Positions 1-19,534 of a stretch of 64,000 nucleotides of DNA are shown piece by piece. Source of the stretch: Thunnus maccoyii. Its lineage: Eukaryota; Chordata; Actinopteri; Scombriformes; Scombridae. Both the position numbers and the translations under genes were made by a program. Every line of letters begins with the position of its first letter. Position 1 is the first letter of the stretch. A model generated the notes under the pieces. It worked only from the letters and a program-made list of their open reading frames with translations. It did no database searches and had not been told where the DNA came from. The stretch spans positions 3,646,501 to 3,710,500 of the forward strand of contig NC_056551.1 in assembly GCF_910596095.1 (NCBI RefSeq), read 5' to 3'.

Positions 1-430
1 AGTTAAAGAGCCAGAAATTTTCTCAGTTTTTGACATAAACCAAAAACAGAGCTAAAAGCAGAGTGAATATTGGATTTACATTCACTAGATAAACAAAAAA
101 ACAACTCCAAATCAGTGCTAATGTTGCTTGGTATCTGCTGGTTGTGTAACTAGGCAACTGTTTCTGCTGCTCCCAAGTGGCCAAAAAAATCAGTTATTGC
201 AGGTGTAATGTCTTTTTTTATATTCAACTACTGGCCTCTTGAAGTGTAACTGAAGGTGATACTCAAACAAAAATGTATCTTTTGAGTATCAAATAAAAAA
301 GGTTTTTGTCTGCTTCTTCAGGGAAGAAAATTAGCTCCTAGCTCAAATTAGCCACAAACTAGCTTGACACCTATACAGAAGGAAATCAAATCTCAAGAAT
401 GCTGGGAGCTGTTTAAGTAAGGGATAATGC
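1..430. other. AT-rich intergenic DNA, no gene seen
   Basis: No open frame, splice-bounded exon or recognised repeat can be supported here. It precedes the first of two matching palindromes. Confidence 0.5.
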
Positions 431-438
431 CCGAGGAG

Positions 439-466
439 GTGTCCATTATCAGGAATTAATGGACGA
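439..466. repeat. Palindrome, copy 1
   Basis: Arms GTCCATT and AATGGAC surround a short centre, giving an imperfect hairpin. A nearly identical palindrome is at 1392-1421, so the two may bound one roughly 1-kb element or belong to one dispersed repeat family. Confidence 0.6.
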
Positions 467-1391
467 CAAAGAAAAAATATTAAGACCATTAATTTATATT
501 TTCATGCGTTTTGCGATCAAAATCTAAAGTTTTGCACCAGCCATAACTCAGTTTCCCTGGAAACACCTAAGGGTTTGACTAATACCTTTTTCAATCATTA
601 CCATCCCATAAGGTTCTTATGCAATGGAAACATTGTTCACTACTCCAGTAAATAAAAAGAACCTTAGATAAGACTTGACAAGGGGAGCTATTTCTAGTCC
701 ACTCAGCTCATAGAGCCCTTTGGCTCATCTATGAGCTTGAAACCTAACATTATGATAGCAAGATTCAAAGTCAATTAAATTGCAAGGTTGACAAACAATA
801 AATATAATTTGACAGTATTTTTAACAATAAGACTAGCTAGCTATCCAGCCATGTAATTGTCCCAAAATCATTATCAAGATTTTCACAAACAAATGATAGG
901 CCATGTGTATGGTCAGCTGCAGCCTGAAGTAGTGAGTTGAACAGCAAATGGGATTGAGATGATTGCTTTAAAGTATCAGTTAGTTCAAAGGGGCAGTGTA
1001 CTTCTTACAGTTTGTGTGTTACAGTCGCCATCCTGTGGTGGTCAGAGGATGGGACACTGAAAGACTACACTCAGTGTTGTAAATAAGATATTTAGATTTT
1101 TTTTTTCATTGACTTTATTTCTACTGTTGAGGTGTCAGAATGCCTCGTTAAATAATTCTCCTGGTGTTAGGGTTACTCCTTGTGCTGTTTCAGCTTCACC
1201 CCAGTCATCAAAGTTGTCAAATGGGTTCAAAGAAATGTTGAAGTCACTCATTGTTTTAATCAGCTTGTTAACATGTTGCAATAAATTGTAAATGGAGGCT
1301 TTGAATGTGTACCTGTTGCTATAATTACTCATTTTAGCCAGCGCATTAATTTAGAATGATGAACAGACAGTTTCACTGGAACTACTTAGAA

Positions 1392-1421
1392 GGTGTCAAT
1401 TATCAGGAATTAATGGACACC
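1392..1421. repeat. Palindrome, copy 2
   Basis: The arms GGTGTC and GACACC close a hairpin whose core (ATCAGGAATTAATGGAC) is the same as in the copy at 439-466. No protein is encoded. Confidence 0.6.
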
Positions 1422-1571
1422 CTGCAGCCATATTCACCTAGACCATGGTATGATGGCAGGTTAACTAACTCTACTTCTACTAAAATCATATCACCAGAAA
1501 ACTAATATGTATTTTCCAGATTGTGCATTAAAACATATTGTTGTTGGGTTTTTTTTTTGTTGTGTCTACAG

Positions 1572-1831
1572 CGTATCCTGAAAAGTTAACCATTGCACTG
1601 TTTGGAAAGAGAATGCAGTTAAAGAACATCATTGGAAATATGATCCTGAATAGTAACAATGTCTTTGTAACAATGTCAAACAACTTTGTTGTGGCAGAGG
1701 GCAGCTCATTCAAAATCATCAGTACTCCTGATTTCTTTGATAAAGAATGTCTATACCCGGACCAGCGGGTTATTGACTTCATGGCACTTTCTCACCCTGG
1801 CCCTGATCTGTTCATTCTAGTGATAGATTAG
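1572..1831 (+). pseudogene. GIMAP/AIG1-type GTPase exon remnant 1
   Basis: A T-rich tract ending in CTACAG at 1571 is a good 3' splice site and opens a frame of about 86 codons. The translation resembles the N-terminal half of a fish GIMAP (immunity-associated) GTPase: a KLTIALFGK strand at the G1 position, then STPDFFDKE at the G3 position, then DFMALSHPGPDLFILVID. The nucleotide-binding P-loop is destroyed: the GKTGVGKS-type motif reads GKRMQLKN. The frame ends in TAG at 1829 just after the LVID strand, where a working protein would continue into G4 and G5. No flanking GIMAP exons are visible. I read it as a dead or exon-only remnant; a catalytically dead gene whose other exons lie outside the window is the alternative. 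Confidence 0.72.
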
Positions 1832-1850
1832 ATAGATTACTGACTCTAGT

Positions 1851-1989
1851 CAGGACAATTTTTCAAATCTGAGCCAAAGCTCCATGCCAGTCACCACCCA
1901 GTGTGAGGTCAAAGTAATATAGAAGCCATTTGGGATGCAGGTGAGGGTGGTCGACACTCCAGACTTCTTTCATGAACAACTAGAGAGGT
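1851..1989 (+). pseudogene. GIMAP/AIG1-type GTPase remnant 2
   Basis: Only 20 bp after remnant 1, a second GIMAP-like stretch appears in one frame: SSMPVTTQCEVKVI, an in-frame TAG, then KPFGMQVRVVDTPDFFHEQL and another TAG. These match the G2 (TT-EC) and G3 (VVDTPDFF) parts of the same family. Remnant 1 already passes G3, so this is a separate decayed copy and not its continuation. The internal stop and missing P-loop show it is not functional. Tandem copies are typical of GIMAP clusters. Confidence 0.68.
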
Positions 1990-2233
1990 AGAGGAGTGTA
2001 AAAATTACTGCCAGCCAGGGCGATGCATGATGTTGCTTGTGTTTCAGCTGGGACGCTCAACAAAACAATTGAAAGGGTGCCCACATGACCCTGTAGACTT
2101 GCCTGCACTCTTACACTCATACACAGATTCATAGTAAGACAAATCAAGGGATATAATTCAAGAAAAGTTTGCCATACCAGAGTTGTTGCTAATTAGTGGC
2201 TATTGGTAAAGCTAGTGGAACCAGATACACAGA

Positions 2234-2400
2234 GATGATGATTGGACAACTAAGCAGGCTATGACATTCAGATGAAACTGCCTACCAAGCCAGTTGGGCC
2301 AGCCACTTTTTGGCCTGAGCATATACAATATAAGGCCAGGGCATGCTGCCAATTATCAGCTCTTTGCTACAATAGGATACAATACAAGGACACTTTAAAT
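2234..2400 (+). repeat. Promoter-like cassette, copy 1
   Basis: Diverged copy of the segment at 2464-2632. Both share GAGCAGG/AAGCAGG, CATTCAGATGA, ACTGCCTA-CAAGCCA, a TATAAG box (2329-2334 here) and, about 25-35 bp further on, GCTCTTTGCT at the spacing expected of a start site. No donor splice site follows this copy. Confidence 0.55.
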
Positions 2401-2463
2401 AGAGAAATACACGAGAGGTTTTCTGATATAACTGTTTGTAAGACGAGTGGAGCTGGATAAGTA

Positions 2464-2632
2464 GGGATAACGGCTGGATCACTGAGCAGGCCACGGCATT
2501 CAGATGATACTGCCTATCAAGCCAAAGGGGCCAACTATGGCAGTTTAGCCAATAGAGATATAAGCCTCTGAGTATCTGCTCTTTGCTTGGGTGAGAGTAG
2601 GATTTAAAGGCAGCTTAAAGGTAAGTTGAGTC
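2464..2632 (+). promoter_or_regulatory. Promoter-like cassette, copy 2, with splice donor
   Basis: Second copy of the cassette at 2234-2400. TATAAG lies at 2559-2564 with CCAAT just upstream (2549-2553), a GCTCTTTGCT start-site-like block near 2577-2586, and AAAG|GTAAGT at 2620/2621, a strong donor. It looks like the core promoter and non-coding first exon of a gene of a tandem family. No downstream coding exon was found before 6 kb, so it may be dead. Confidence 0.45.
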
Positions 2633-3594
2633 AAGGCTAGGAAATGGTGTCGCCTGTCAGACAGGCCAGTAAATTCATGACAGCACAGCCTGATACCCAC
2701 TACAGGGCTGAATGACGGGTCAAAACATCATTTACCATGAAAACTAGACTTCCACAGGAATGTTCACCCAACTGTTGGCACATTTTTACTGTATATTGAT
2801 AGCAGTTTTCTCTGCTGATGATAACATATACACACTTAGTTCAATCTTTATATTTATTCTTATTTTACTAATTTGTGTCTATTCCATGCTACATTAAGTG
2901 TTCAGAAAATTAGAGAAATATTTGTGACTCTGTGAGTGAGAGAACTGATTAAAAAATTCCTGTTCAGAGTAGTGAACATGCTGTTTTTAAAAGAAGTTAA
3001 TCTGTGATCATCTGTCAACATGTGCGTGACTGTTTCATGTGACAGCTGCCTCTGACATGTCTTGCACTATTAGGAGAACACTTAAGCATTCAGCAGGTTA
3101 TTCCATATTGTTCAGCTGTCAGTGTGGCAAAGCTCATGATAACATGTCACTGGGTCTCTTCTTATTTCTACAAGGATCTGGTTCAGGGTCTGACTTTAAT
3201 GTCCCCGTAATGTCCTCCTCCCATCTTAGCAGAAGTATTTAGTAGCAGCGTCCTGCAATACTGTTAATGCTTCTTCTGTAGTTCCTATTGTATTAACTCT
3301 TCTTTAAAATTCTCTTTTTGTTGATCTGTGAGGTTACAGGTAACATTAGAAAGAGCCCCATTCAGGATCCCCTGTGTGGGTCTTTTATTCTACTACTAAC
3401 AGTTTGGGGTAACATTAGTGACTCAGTCTTGCTCTTGGATTCGGGAGGTTTACCTGAGATACAGTTACGTTTACCAAACTAATTGGGTAGTCCTCATCCT
3501 AGTTACCTTCCCAGAACTGTGGCTCTGAAAGGTGGTCAAGACCTCTTATTTTGAGTTACTTTAGCCTAGCTCCTGACAGGTACTAAGCCTTAAA
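2633..3594. other. Intergenic, no gene seen
   Basis: Short random frames only. No exon with splice sites and no recognisable repeat was identified. Confidence 0.45.
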
Positions 3595-3810
3595 AGAATT
3601 GTTCGACATATTGGAGAATTAAGCTTAAGAGTCTAAAGCCATGCTAGTGGCTTTGCGAGGCATGTAGGCACAGTGTGCTTTGAGCTTAATGCTAACATCA
3701 ACATACTAATATGCTCACGAAGACTATGGTAACATGCTAATTTTAAGCAAGTATAATGCTTACCATGTTCACCATCTTAGTTTATGTTAGCATGCTAATG
3801 TGCTTAAAAT
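3595..3810 (+). repeat. Teleost GCTAACATG-type dispersed repeat
   Basis: Contains GCCATGCTAGTGGCT, TGAGCTTAATGCTAACATC, ATGTTCACCATCTTAGTTTA and GTTAGCATGCTAATG, in the order typical of a high-copy percomorph repeat. Other copies in this window are at 22880-23460, 26000-26225, 28900-29030 (reverse), 36255-36395 (reverse) and 54290-54425. Confidence 0.7.
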
Positions 3811-5115
3811 ACATACTTCTAAAGCTCTGTAATGAAAACCTTGCATCTCATTTGTTTAATCTGTACACAAACACAAAATGTAGAAATTAATATTTGTGAT
3901 TTTTGATCAGTTACTTTATTAATCAATAAAGCATTTGTGATTTTAGGGAGAATGTAACTATTTCTTGACCAACAACAACTTCTCAACATGTTGTTGTCAC
4001 AGTGAGATTAATAATTAATGCCTCTGACTCAAATATCAACTCTAATATCATATCTTGAGTTTTTTCTGGATATTACAGTCAGGGAAAAACATCAGTATGT
4101 ATGACTGTAACTGACAGTGTATGGTTCATAATCCTTGTGGCATCATTCACTACTTACTATGGGATATTTCATAAGTGTTTTAATTAGTTATATTTATTCT
4201 ATTCCCTAACTCTAAGTTTTTTAGTTCTCTCCTTCTCCCTCTTTTTTACTTTGTTGTAATCATTATGTAAAATTCTAAATTTTACTCAAGTAACACAAAA
4301 CTAGTATGTGCTACAAAGAGGCTGCATTTGTTTAAAATTATTAAAATATTCCTGACACAACAAGTGCAGAAAGGCCTGAAAGGAACCATTAGTTCATTGT
4401 GTGACTGTTATTCAAAGCTGTCATTTAACACATTGAAATGTTTCGAATTCAACCCAAGCTTTAATAAGAAGTGGGATAATGCAGTTCAAGAGTCATGCCA
4501 TTTTACAACAGAAAAATCCTTTTACCAGATCTGCGTGTTTACACAAACAACGCATAAAAAGGGTTACCATCTGGACATGAGCCCTCCTTCCATTAGTCAG
4601 TTTGACAGCAGGTAAAATCCAGTATTCAGCAGAGGAAATTTTAAGTCCATCTCCATTTATTTCCTTCACTCCAGTCTCTGCTAATTTACTTGATAATTTT
4701 GGAGACTTCATACTTTTCCACCACCACATTTCACATGTTTAATGTACTTTTCTCCACTAAATTGACCTTGTAGCCTGCTAGCCTGCTGTTAGATAAAAAA
4801 ATATTGTATATTCAGAATGTCAACATTTTAATATTTTTTTTTATCTCATCTGGATGACACAAAGATGTTAGATAAGAGTTTTGGATCATTTACAAATCCT
4901 GGACCAAGAGCCAAAATTCAAGAGTTTATGTCCGTCCTTGGCTGATATGAATATGAAAACCCCCAAAATAGAAGATACAAGTTTAACTCTGACAATGAGT
5001 TAAACTCCACCAGTACTGATACCTGAGTACATTTCACTGCTTAAGTAAGAATCTGAATCTGAATGGAGGACTTTACATGTATTGTGGTACTTTTACTTCA
5101 TTATTGAAAACTCGA

Positions 5116-5121
<6 letters not shown>
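3811..5121. other. Intergenic, no gene seen
   Basis: AT-rich. The open frames near 4328-4729 overlap on opposite strands, have no splice signals and no recognisable family features. Confidence 0.4.

Positions 5122-5159
<38 letters not shown>
5122..5159 (+). repeat. Poly(A) tract, 38 bp
   Basis: Uninterrupted A run. No retrogene or LINE body is recognisable immediately upstream, so it is recorded only as a homopolymer. Confidence 0.85.
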
Positions 5160-13300
<8,141 letters not shown>

Positions 13301-13473
13301 CGACCACACGCTCCGTCTGTATCATACACATCTGCCTCAGTGCCAACATCCACGGACAACACATGCCGTGCTGTGTGGAGAAATACCTGTACAGAAAGAT
13401 TAACTATGCCTGTTTATATAGTGAGAGATATTTTCATAGCGTTCAGGCCTCATACAAGGGGATGACTGAGTGG

Positions 13474-13479
13474 AATAAA
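13474..13479 (+). terminator. Polyadenylation signal AATAAA, dnajc25
   Basis: Canonical AATAAA 174 bp after the stop codon, followed by T-rich sequence. A second AATAAA at 13854-13859 is an alternative. Confidence 0.6.
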
Positions 13480-13924
13480 CTGTGGGCTGGAGCTTCAGAT
13501 TTTTGAGTAATTTTTTTTACATCATGCTTTTTGTTTCAAACCAAGTCAATTTCATTTTTATTGAAGTTTAATGATTTTCTTCTAAAAAAAACAAAAAAAC
13601 CCCAAAAAAACTAACTTTCTCCAGCCATTTTTTGTCTCCTGCTGGTAAAATCAGATGGATGAGTGAGTTTTGATGTAATTATATTCATTATCTGGGTGCA
13701 AGATGATGATGAACAGACCGTCCAGTAACCAGAACATTTGACCAACAGCCAACAGTATTGTTAAACTGTCCTTGGGTAAGGCGTTGGACCACAACCTTCT
13801 TACTCTAAATGTCCAAAATGTAAAATGAGTGAAAAGTATTTGCTTTTATAATGAATAAAGGGCCAGAGTGTATATTTTTACGAACAGTGATGAGAAGAGG
13901 TGTATTAATTTGAACTCTGTGTGT

Positions 13925-14115
13925 CCAGAACAGAGATAGGTTTAGGACGTATTTAGCCTAGCTTAGCACAAAGACAGTAAAAACAGGGGAACTTTTATCC
14001 TAGCTCCATCAAAGGTTTCTTTTTAAAATCCACCTTCCAACGACAGAAAAAGCTGTCTGGTTTACATGTTGTATCTCATTTATTGAACGGGTAAAAAACA
14101 GAAATGTAAAAAAGA
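13925..14115 (+). repeat. Teleost AGCTTAGCACAAAGAC repeat, partial
   Basis: GTATTTAGCCTAGCTTAGCA, then AAACAGGGGAA and TAGCTCCATCAAAGG, match the copies at 16185-16530, 25555-25720 and 34895-35000. Confidence 0.65.
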
Positions 14116-16184
14116 GGCATTTTGTGACTGGCTTGCTAGCTAACAAGAAAGACATGGCCAACAGATAAAACTGATCTTCTCATCTGACTCTGGGGAAGTC
14201 GACAGTTTCCTTTGCTAACCAGGAGAACACATCAATGTAAAGAAGAAAGCAAACTGAGGACATTGATAAATTGGTTGGTACATACAGTAACAGATGGTTT
14301 AAACAGGTTTTTTTCCTCCAGTGTGTTTCTAACTGTCCCTTCTGATCTGATCTGATCTGATCTGATCTGTCGTGAAAGCTTTTTAAACAGGACACTCAAA
14401 ACACACAGAAAAGCATAAAGGCACAGACATTTCAGATGTTTATGTGAATCAAACAGTCTTATTGTTTAAGTGGAAGCCAAAGTCACTGCTGCAATATCTG
14501 TACATTGTGCAACAATAGATCATTATCTCACAAGGAGCCTGTTATCGTGGTTTCTGCTCTATTCACAAGTTCAGATGGCTGCTTACTGTTTACTGCATTT
14601 TAAAACTTGGTTTTACTTATTTATTGTTTCACATTTCATTTGTCTTTTTGTTGTAAGTTTGGTGTTGAGGTGGCATTAAAGTTATACTGTAACGTTAACT
14701 ATAAGTCATGAATTTGTTTGAACACATTTTGGGTTTTTTTCTTTCTCCTTAGTGACTCGTCTGTTTCTGCGGGTCAACTGACAGTTTCCCATTATCAACT
14801 GTAAAGCCATGTAACACATATTTAAGACTTTTTTATATTACATTATTTAAGATTTTACAAGATTCTCTTTTTACGAGTCAGACTGGAAAAAAGTTAGCCG
14901 CAGACAACATTTCTAAGCAACTCATGGAGCTAACATTAGCTTAATTAACTAGCTAGCAACAGTTTTCATTTCAGCCGGTAAATGCTTTTGTCTACCTCTG
15001 TCAGAAATCAAGGACACATTGTTTGAAAAATTACTATTAATTTCAAGTGGTAAATCTCCCACAGTTATCATTACTGCATATACATGTGAAAATAGCTTGA
15101 CCGGTGGTGTCAGTGCACTGGATCTCAAACTTGTCATAGCCTTAAAAGCCAAGGTAAAAGTGTGCATACCTTTTCTGAATGGCCATACTTGAAGGTGAGG
15201 CGAAAAGCCAGCTGTCACAGATAGTGGTGAGAAGCCATGAATCGTAGAAATGGAGATAATGATTGACACTTTCAGACAGTCTCTCCTTGAATGCATTTTG
15301 TGCTTAGTTTTACAGGTGAAAAATTACAGGCACAAGGATGATAAGTGCATAAAGTGGCTGTGATTAAGGTGTTTTCACATTAAGATAATTTGTCAAGTTT
15401 CTGTCGCCATAAATCTTGCATGCTTAAAAAATGTATTCTCTTCCATTACCAATATACCCCTTAATATACCCACTTTGGCATCAGTTAAGGAAAAATTTTG
15501 TTCAGGCTTTGCCTCATCACATACAAAATTTGAAGGGCTATATCTCCCACACAGTTCTTTCTATATTGATGTAAACCTTCTCAAATTAAGGCTGAGACTT
15601 TGCACTTTAATGTAGTATCCATTACTTTATTTCATATTAAATGTGCTGAAGCACAGAGCTTGAATAACAAAAACTGTGGACTGTCCAAATTCTTGCTCTC
15701 TGGACTGTATGTGGTTTGAAATGTTACAGAAGAAGTAAGTATGCTGACTCATCTGACAAAAAGAAAACCCAACAATCACTCAGTGTGATGCAAGAGTGAC
15801 TTTTTAAAAACATCTATTTCTAACTAGTTTACTCTGAAACACACCATGGCGTACAAGTTTTGAAAAGACGGGACATGTAATGTACAATATTTTTGATAAT
15901 TGATTAATTGTTTAAAGTCATCTATGAAGCACAAATGGAAAATTGCTCTCTACTGGCTGGAACATGCTTCTTTGTCCACACGTAAGCCAGTGTGAACCGT
16001 TGTTTGTTCAGAGGTGTGTGTGGCTGTTTTATACTTTTTACAGATCTACACAACCATGTTGTTAAGATTTAGGAGAGCCCAACTGATGCTGGGATTTTGA
16101 GTCTGATACCAATATCTGTATTCCAGAGTTTAAAAGAAAAACAGACAATATATCAACTGATTTTCATTTTTCATTTTTGATCAG
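14116..16184. other. Intergenic between dnajc25 and spindlin 3' flank
   Basis: No gene seen. A (CTGAT)n pentanucleotide array is at 14341-14369. The frame of 115 codons at 14949-15296 on the - strand has no splice support and no family resemblance. Confidence 0.45.
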
Positions 16185-16530
16185 GATGCCTTGAATTAAT
16201 AATTTGGGGATTTTGGAGGGAAATGTGCTTATTCACTTTCATTTACTTTCTGAGAATGCAATGAGTAGATCAATATCCATCTTCTGTCTATACAGTTCAG
16301 GAGTGGTTAGCATATCTTAGCATCAAAACTAGAAGCAGGGGGAAGCAGCTGGCCTGGATCTGTCCAAAGTTCAAACATACACCTACACACACATCTAAAG
16401 CTCACTAATGAACTAGCTTGCATATGTTCAATTCGTACACAAAAAGAAATGTAAAAATAATTTTACATAACACAAAATAAGTTTTATGAGTTACATGTTG
16501 GAACTCTTTCTTGACAAAGACTAGTGTGTC
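16185..16530 (+). repeat. Teleost AGCTTAGCACAAAGAC repeat, long copy
   Basis: Contains GGGAAATGTGCTTATTCACT, GAGTGGTTAGCATATCTTAG, AGAAGCAGGGGGAA, CTGTCCAAAG and CTAAAGCTCACTAATGAAC in family order. This is the longest copy of this family in the window. Confidence 0.7.
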
Positions 16531-16932
16531 CATCTGCCCAGCGTCGCTGGTTATTGGGCAGGTTGCCAGATATGGTTGGTGTGTTTTACTGTTCCGTACT
16601 TAAAGCAGAGACATGAAATTGATATGATTTTCATCTCAATCTTGGAAAAAAAAGCAATTAAACTAATTTCACATGTTGAACATATCAGCCAGTTTTAGTG
16701 CATAAACCTTGAGCTTTGGTGACCAACAATTACTCATAACACCCTTAAGAACCCACAAAGCCAGTATATTTTTGCTGAAGTCTAATGTAATTCCAGCTTC
16801 AATCAACAGCTGCAGCATGTTGCTGAAGTTCTCTCGGGCAAATAAATATAACTGTAGAATTACATTGATTTCCATGTTAATCATGTGAGATAATAAAAAT
16901 GTTTTTAGACAACCATGCATCTACTCTGGGTT

Positions 16933-17290
16933 TAAAGGATAGGTTCACATTTTTTCTAGTCTGTCTTAAAACAATAGTCAGATGCCTATATGTTCATTGA
17001 CACAGTTTTTGCTTGCTGTAATCATTCCTCTTGTTCATTCTGGCCATGAAGAGATCACTTCCTAATGAGCCTCAAATGTAAGTGATACTAGCCCAAATCT
17101 ACAGTCCTTGTTCTGTGCAAAAATGTGTTTCATCTGTTCATACTAGTTCATCTGAAGCTAGTATGAGGCTTCAGCAGTCTGAATTACATAAATCAAGGTA
17201 ATATATTACAAAGTTACAGTCTTTTTAGTATGAAATTCCCTTAATTTTATGCTCAGTGAAGTCAAAGTGAACCAGACCAGAAAAGCATGT
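16933..17290 (+). repeat. Dispersed repeat, copy 1 of 2
   Basis: Shares with 48545-48920 the ordered blocks AGGTTCACA, CTTGCTGTAATCATTC, CTTCCTAATG/CTTTCATAATG, ATCTACAGTCC/ATCCACAGTCC, CATCTGAAGCTA and ATATGA/TATGAGGCTTCAG. Non-coding. Confidence 0.7.
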
Positions 17291-19534
17291 AGGATTTGGT
17301 TTGTGATACAGGCTCCTGAAAGTGAACCATGCTGGAAAGAAAACAAAACACGCCATGTCAGGTTTTCCATTAACAATAAAAATTATTAACATACATTTTT
17401 AAAACATACAAAAACAAATACAAGGCAGAAGGATGATAGAAGGCCCATGTCATTCCAACATCAACAACAATAATCTGTTATCATTATAATAGCAAAATGG
17501 ACTGACTGAATTGGACATAACCTCGCTGCAAACCAAGTCTTTGTAAACAACACGTTATTTCGTTAACTAATTAAAATAGTGCCTGTTGAGATGATAACAA
17601 TCATACTTCTCTTTAATGAAAACAAAACAGATACACAAGTGCAGAAGACCTACAGATCTCTGGGAGTCTGTTTTTCTTTTTTTTGTGCAGTTATAGTAAG
17701 AGCTGTAATCTGCCTCGGCAACTAACTACATCACAGGAAGAACACAGACTGAAGGTTTTACATACACAACTCTGTTCTGTACATGTACTCAGCCAAGCCA
17801 TCTGATTGGTTGAAGTTATATGTCCCCCATAATGAACACCTCATTAACCTTTACTGGTTTCTTTTTCTGTTTTCTGTTCTCTATCGTCTGTGAGGAAAAT
17901 CACCAGTAACTGTTGCATTAGTGCAATCCATCTTTTTTTTTTAACCCCCCAAAACTTGACATATACTGACATTCACAACTGAACAGTCTCAATTACAAAC
18001 GAATATCTTTGTGCAATTGAAAATATTGTCCAGTTTTCCTGATTTGTTTACAGATGCAAACAAAGTTTTATCATCAGAAAAAAATAATCTCTCAAACTGT
18101 CGTCATTTTCAACATTCTTTTGCTCTGATAAAGGCTCTTTTTACTAATCTAAAAATGCAGCTGGCTGATGAAACACTTACAGAGGCAACTTCATTTGAGA
18201 TATCAGTCACTGGCTAGTAAAAAAAAGCTTAATTCTAACCTGACAGTATATTCAAATTGCAAATTTCGCTAAAATACTGTACCTATAGTTATAAGTTCAA
18301 ATCAAAACAGCCTTTATGGAAAACCTTCAGTCTCCAGTAAATCCAAATAAATTGAAACATACATTTGTGGAAAAGGAAATCTAAACCTTCACTGGTTGTT
18401 AATCTCTTCATATACTTAACACAACAGACTGTGTCCTCTCTTACTGCATACATGCTGTGGAACAGGCCGGATCCTCTCATGGGCGTCTGACGGAAACTTT
18501 TCTCATTCTTTAGACGGCCAGAAGGAAATCTGACCTACACCACGAGGAGTCTGTAATTTTTTTGTTTTGTGTGTTAATACAAACTGGGATACTTTTATTC
18601 AATAATAATTTAATCAGTCAAGTAAGTGAACTAGAATCAGGCTTTCAACACTTTACCTCTTGAAAAAGTGTCTCACTGGTGCCTTTGAAACTGAAAACCT
18701 CACTGTTACTTTATTGTAGTACAACAGCAGATTTGTTTATCTTGTCAACACACTCATGAACTGTCCAGGAAATGTTCTTCTTATCTCTTCTCCCGGAATT
18801 TAAGGTGCATTAAACCACATTTTCCACTCCTTAAAGACTTTCCAATTATTTCTGCGAATTGTGACATTTAAAAATGCATCACTGTTTTTCGAATGAGTCC
18901 AAACAAAGGAGGAACCGAAGAAATTGCAGATCCAGGTGTTTGTCCAACTGTAACAAACTATTTAACATTAAAAACAAACTGCCAAGGACAGAAAGAGCTT
19001 TGGCCAAGTTTTAGTTTCATTTCTCTGTCGCTTAACTCCTTCATTGACACTTTAGAAAAGACAACACGAGAGCAAATCCAAAGGCTTTAGTGAAATCACG
19101 AGAAAAAGCTGTCCAAAAGTCTTTAACATCAAACAACTTCACAACAGGAAGCGGTTTTGGCAATGATGAAAGCAAAAAGAAAAAAAAGCCCCCATTTTTT
19201 TTTGAGCGCAGTTTTTAACTGCAGATGATTCCAGAGGAGTCCTAGAACCTCTTCATGAATATTCAGTTGAAGGTGGAGCGAAATGGAGCCTGTGGAAGTA
19301 ACACACTATAATGAAGAAATCGGTCTTGTTTTGTTCTGTACAACAATTGGAGGAACAGAAATCCCACTTCAATCAACCTCCAATTGGGTTTCTGGAATTC
19401 CTAAAGACAATTTTTATACTTTCAATGGATTAGGGTTTTATTTTTTATTATTGTTTTTCCCCCGCAAGTTTTATAAAGTCTCTTGAGTCCAACTTAGTGG
19501 TTTCTTTTGTTTCCTGTTTTATGGATCTCAGTTA
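17291..19534. other. Spindlin 3' flank, possibly long 3' UTR
   Basis: No coding exon and few recognisable repeats, AT-rich. Spindlin transcripts usually have long 3' UTRs, so part of this could be transcribed leftwards from the stop at 21750, but the element at 19535-20579 intervenes and no boundary can be read from sequence alone. Confidence 0.35.

Noticed and set aside
1135..1332. 65-codon - strand frame with an acidic NPFDNFDDW stretch
   Set aside because: No family recognised, no splice-site or start support; overlaps an open + strand frame.
5122..5159. Poly(A) run as the tail of a processed pseudogene or LINE
   Set aside because: No recognisable coding or LINE sequence immediately upstream and no flanking duplication seen.
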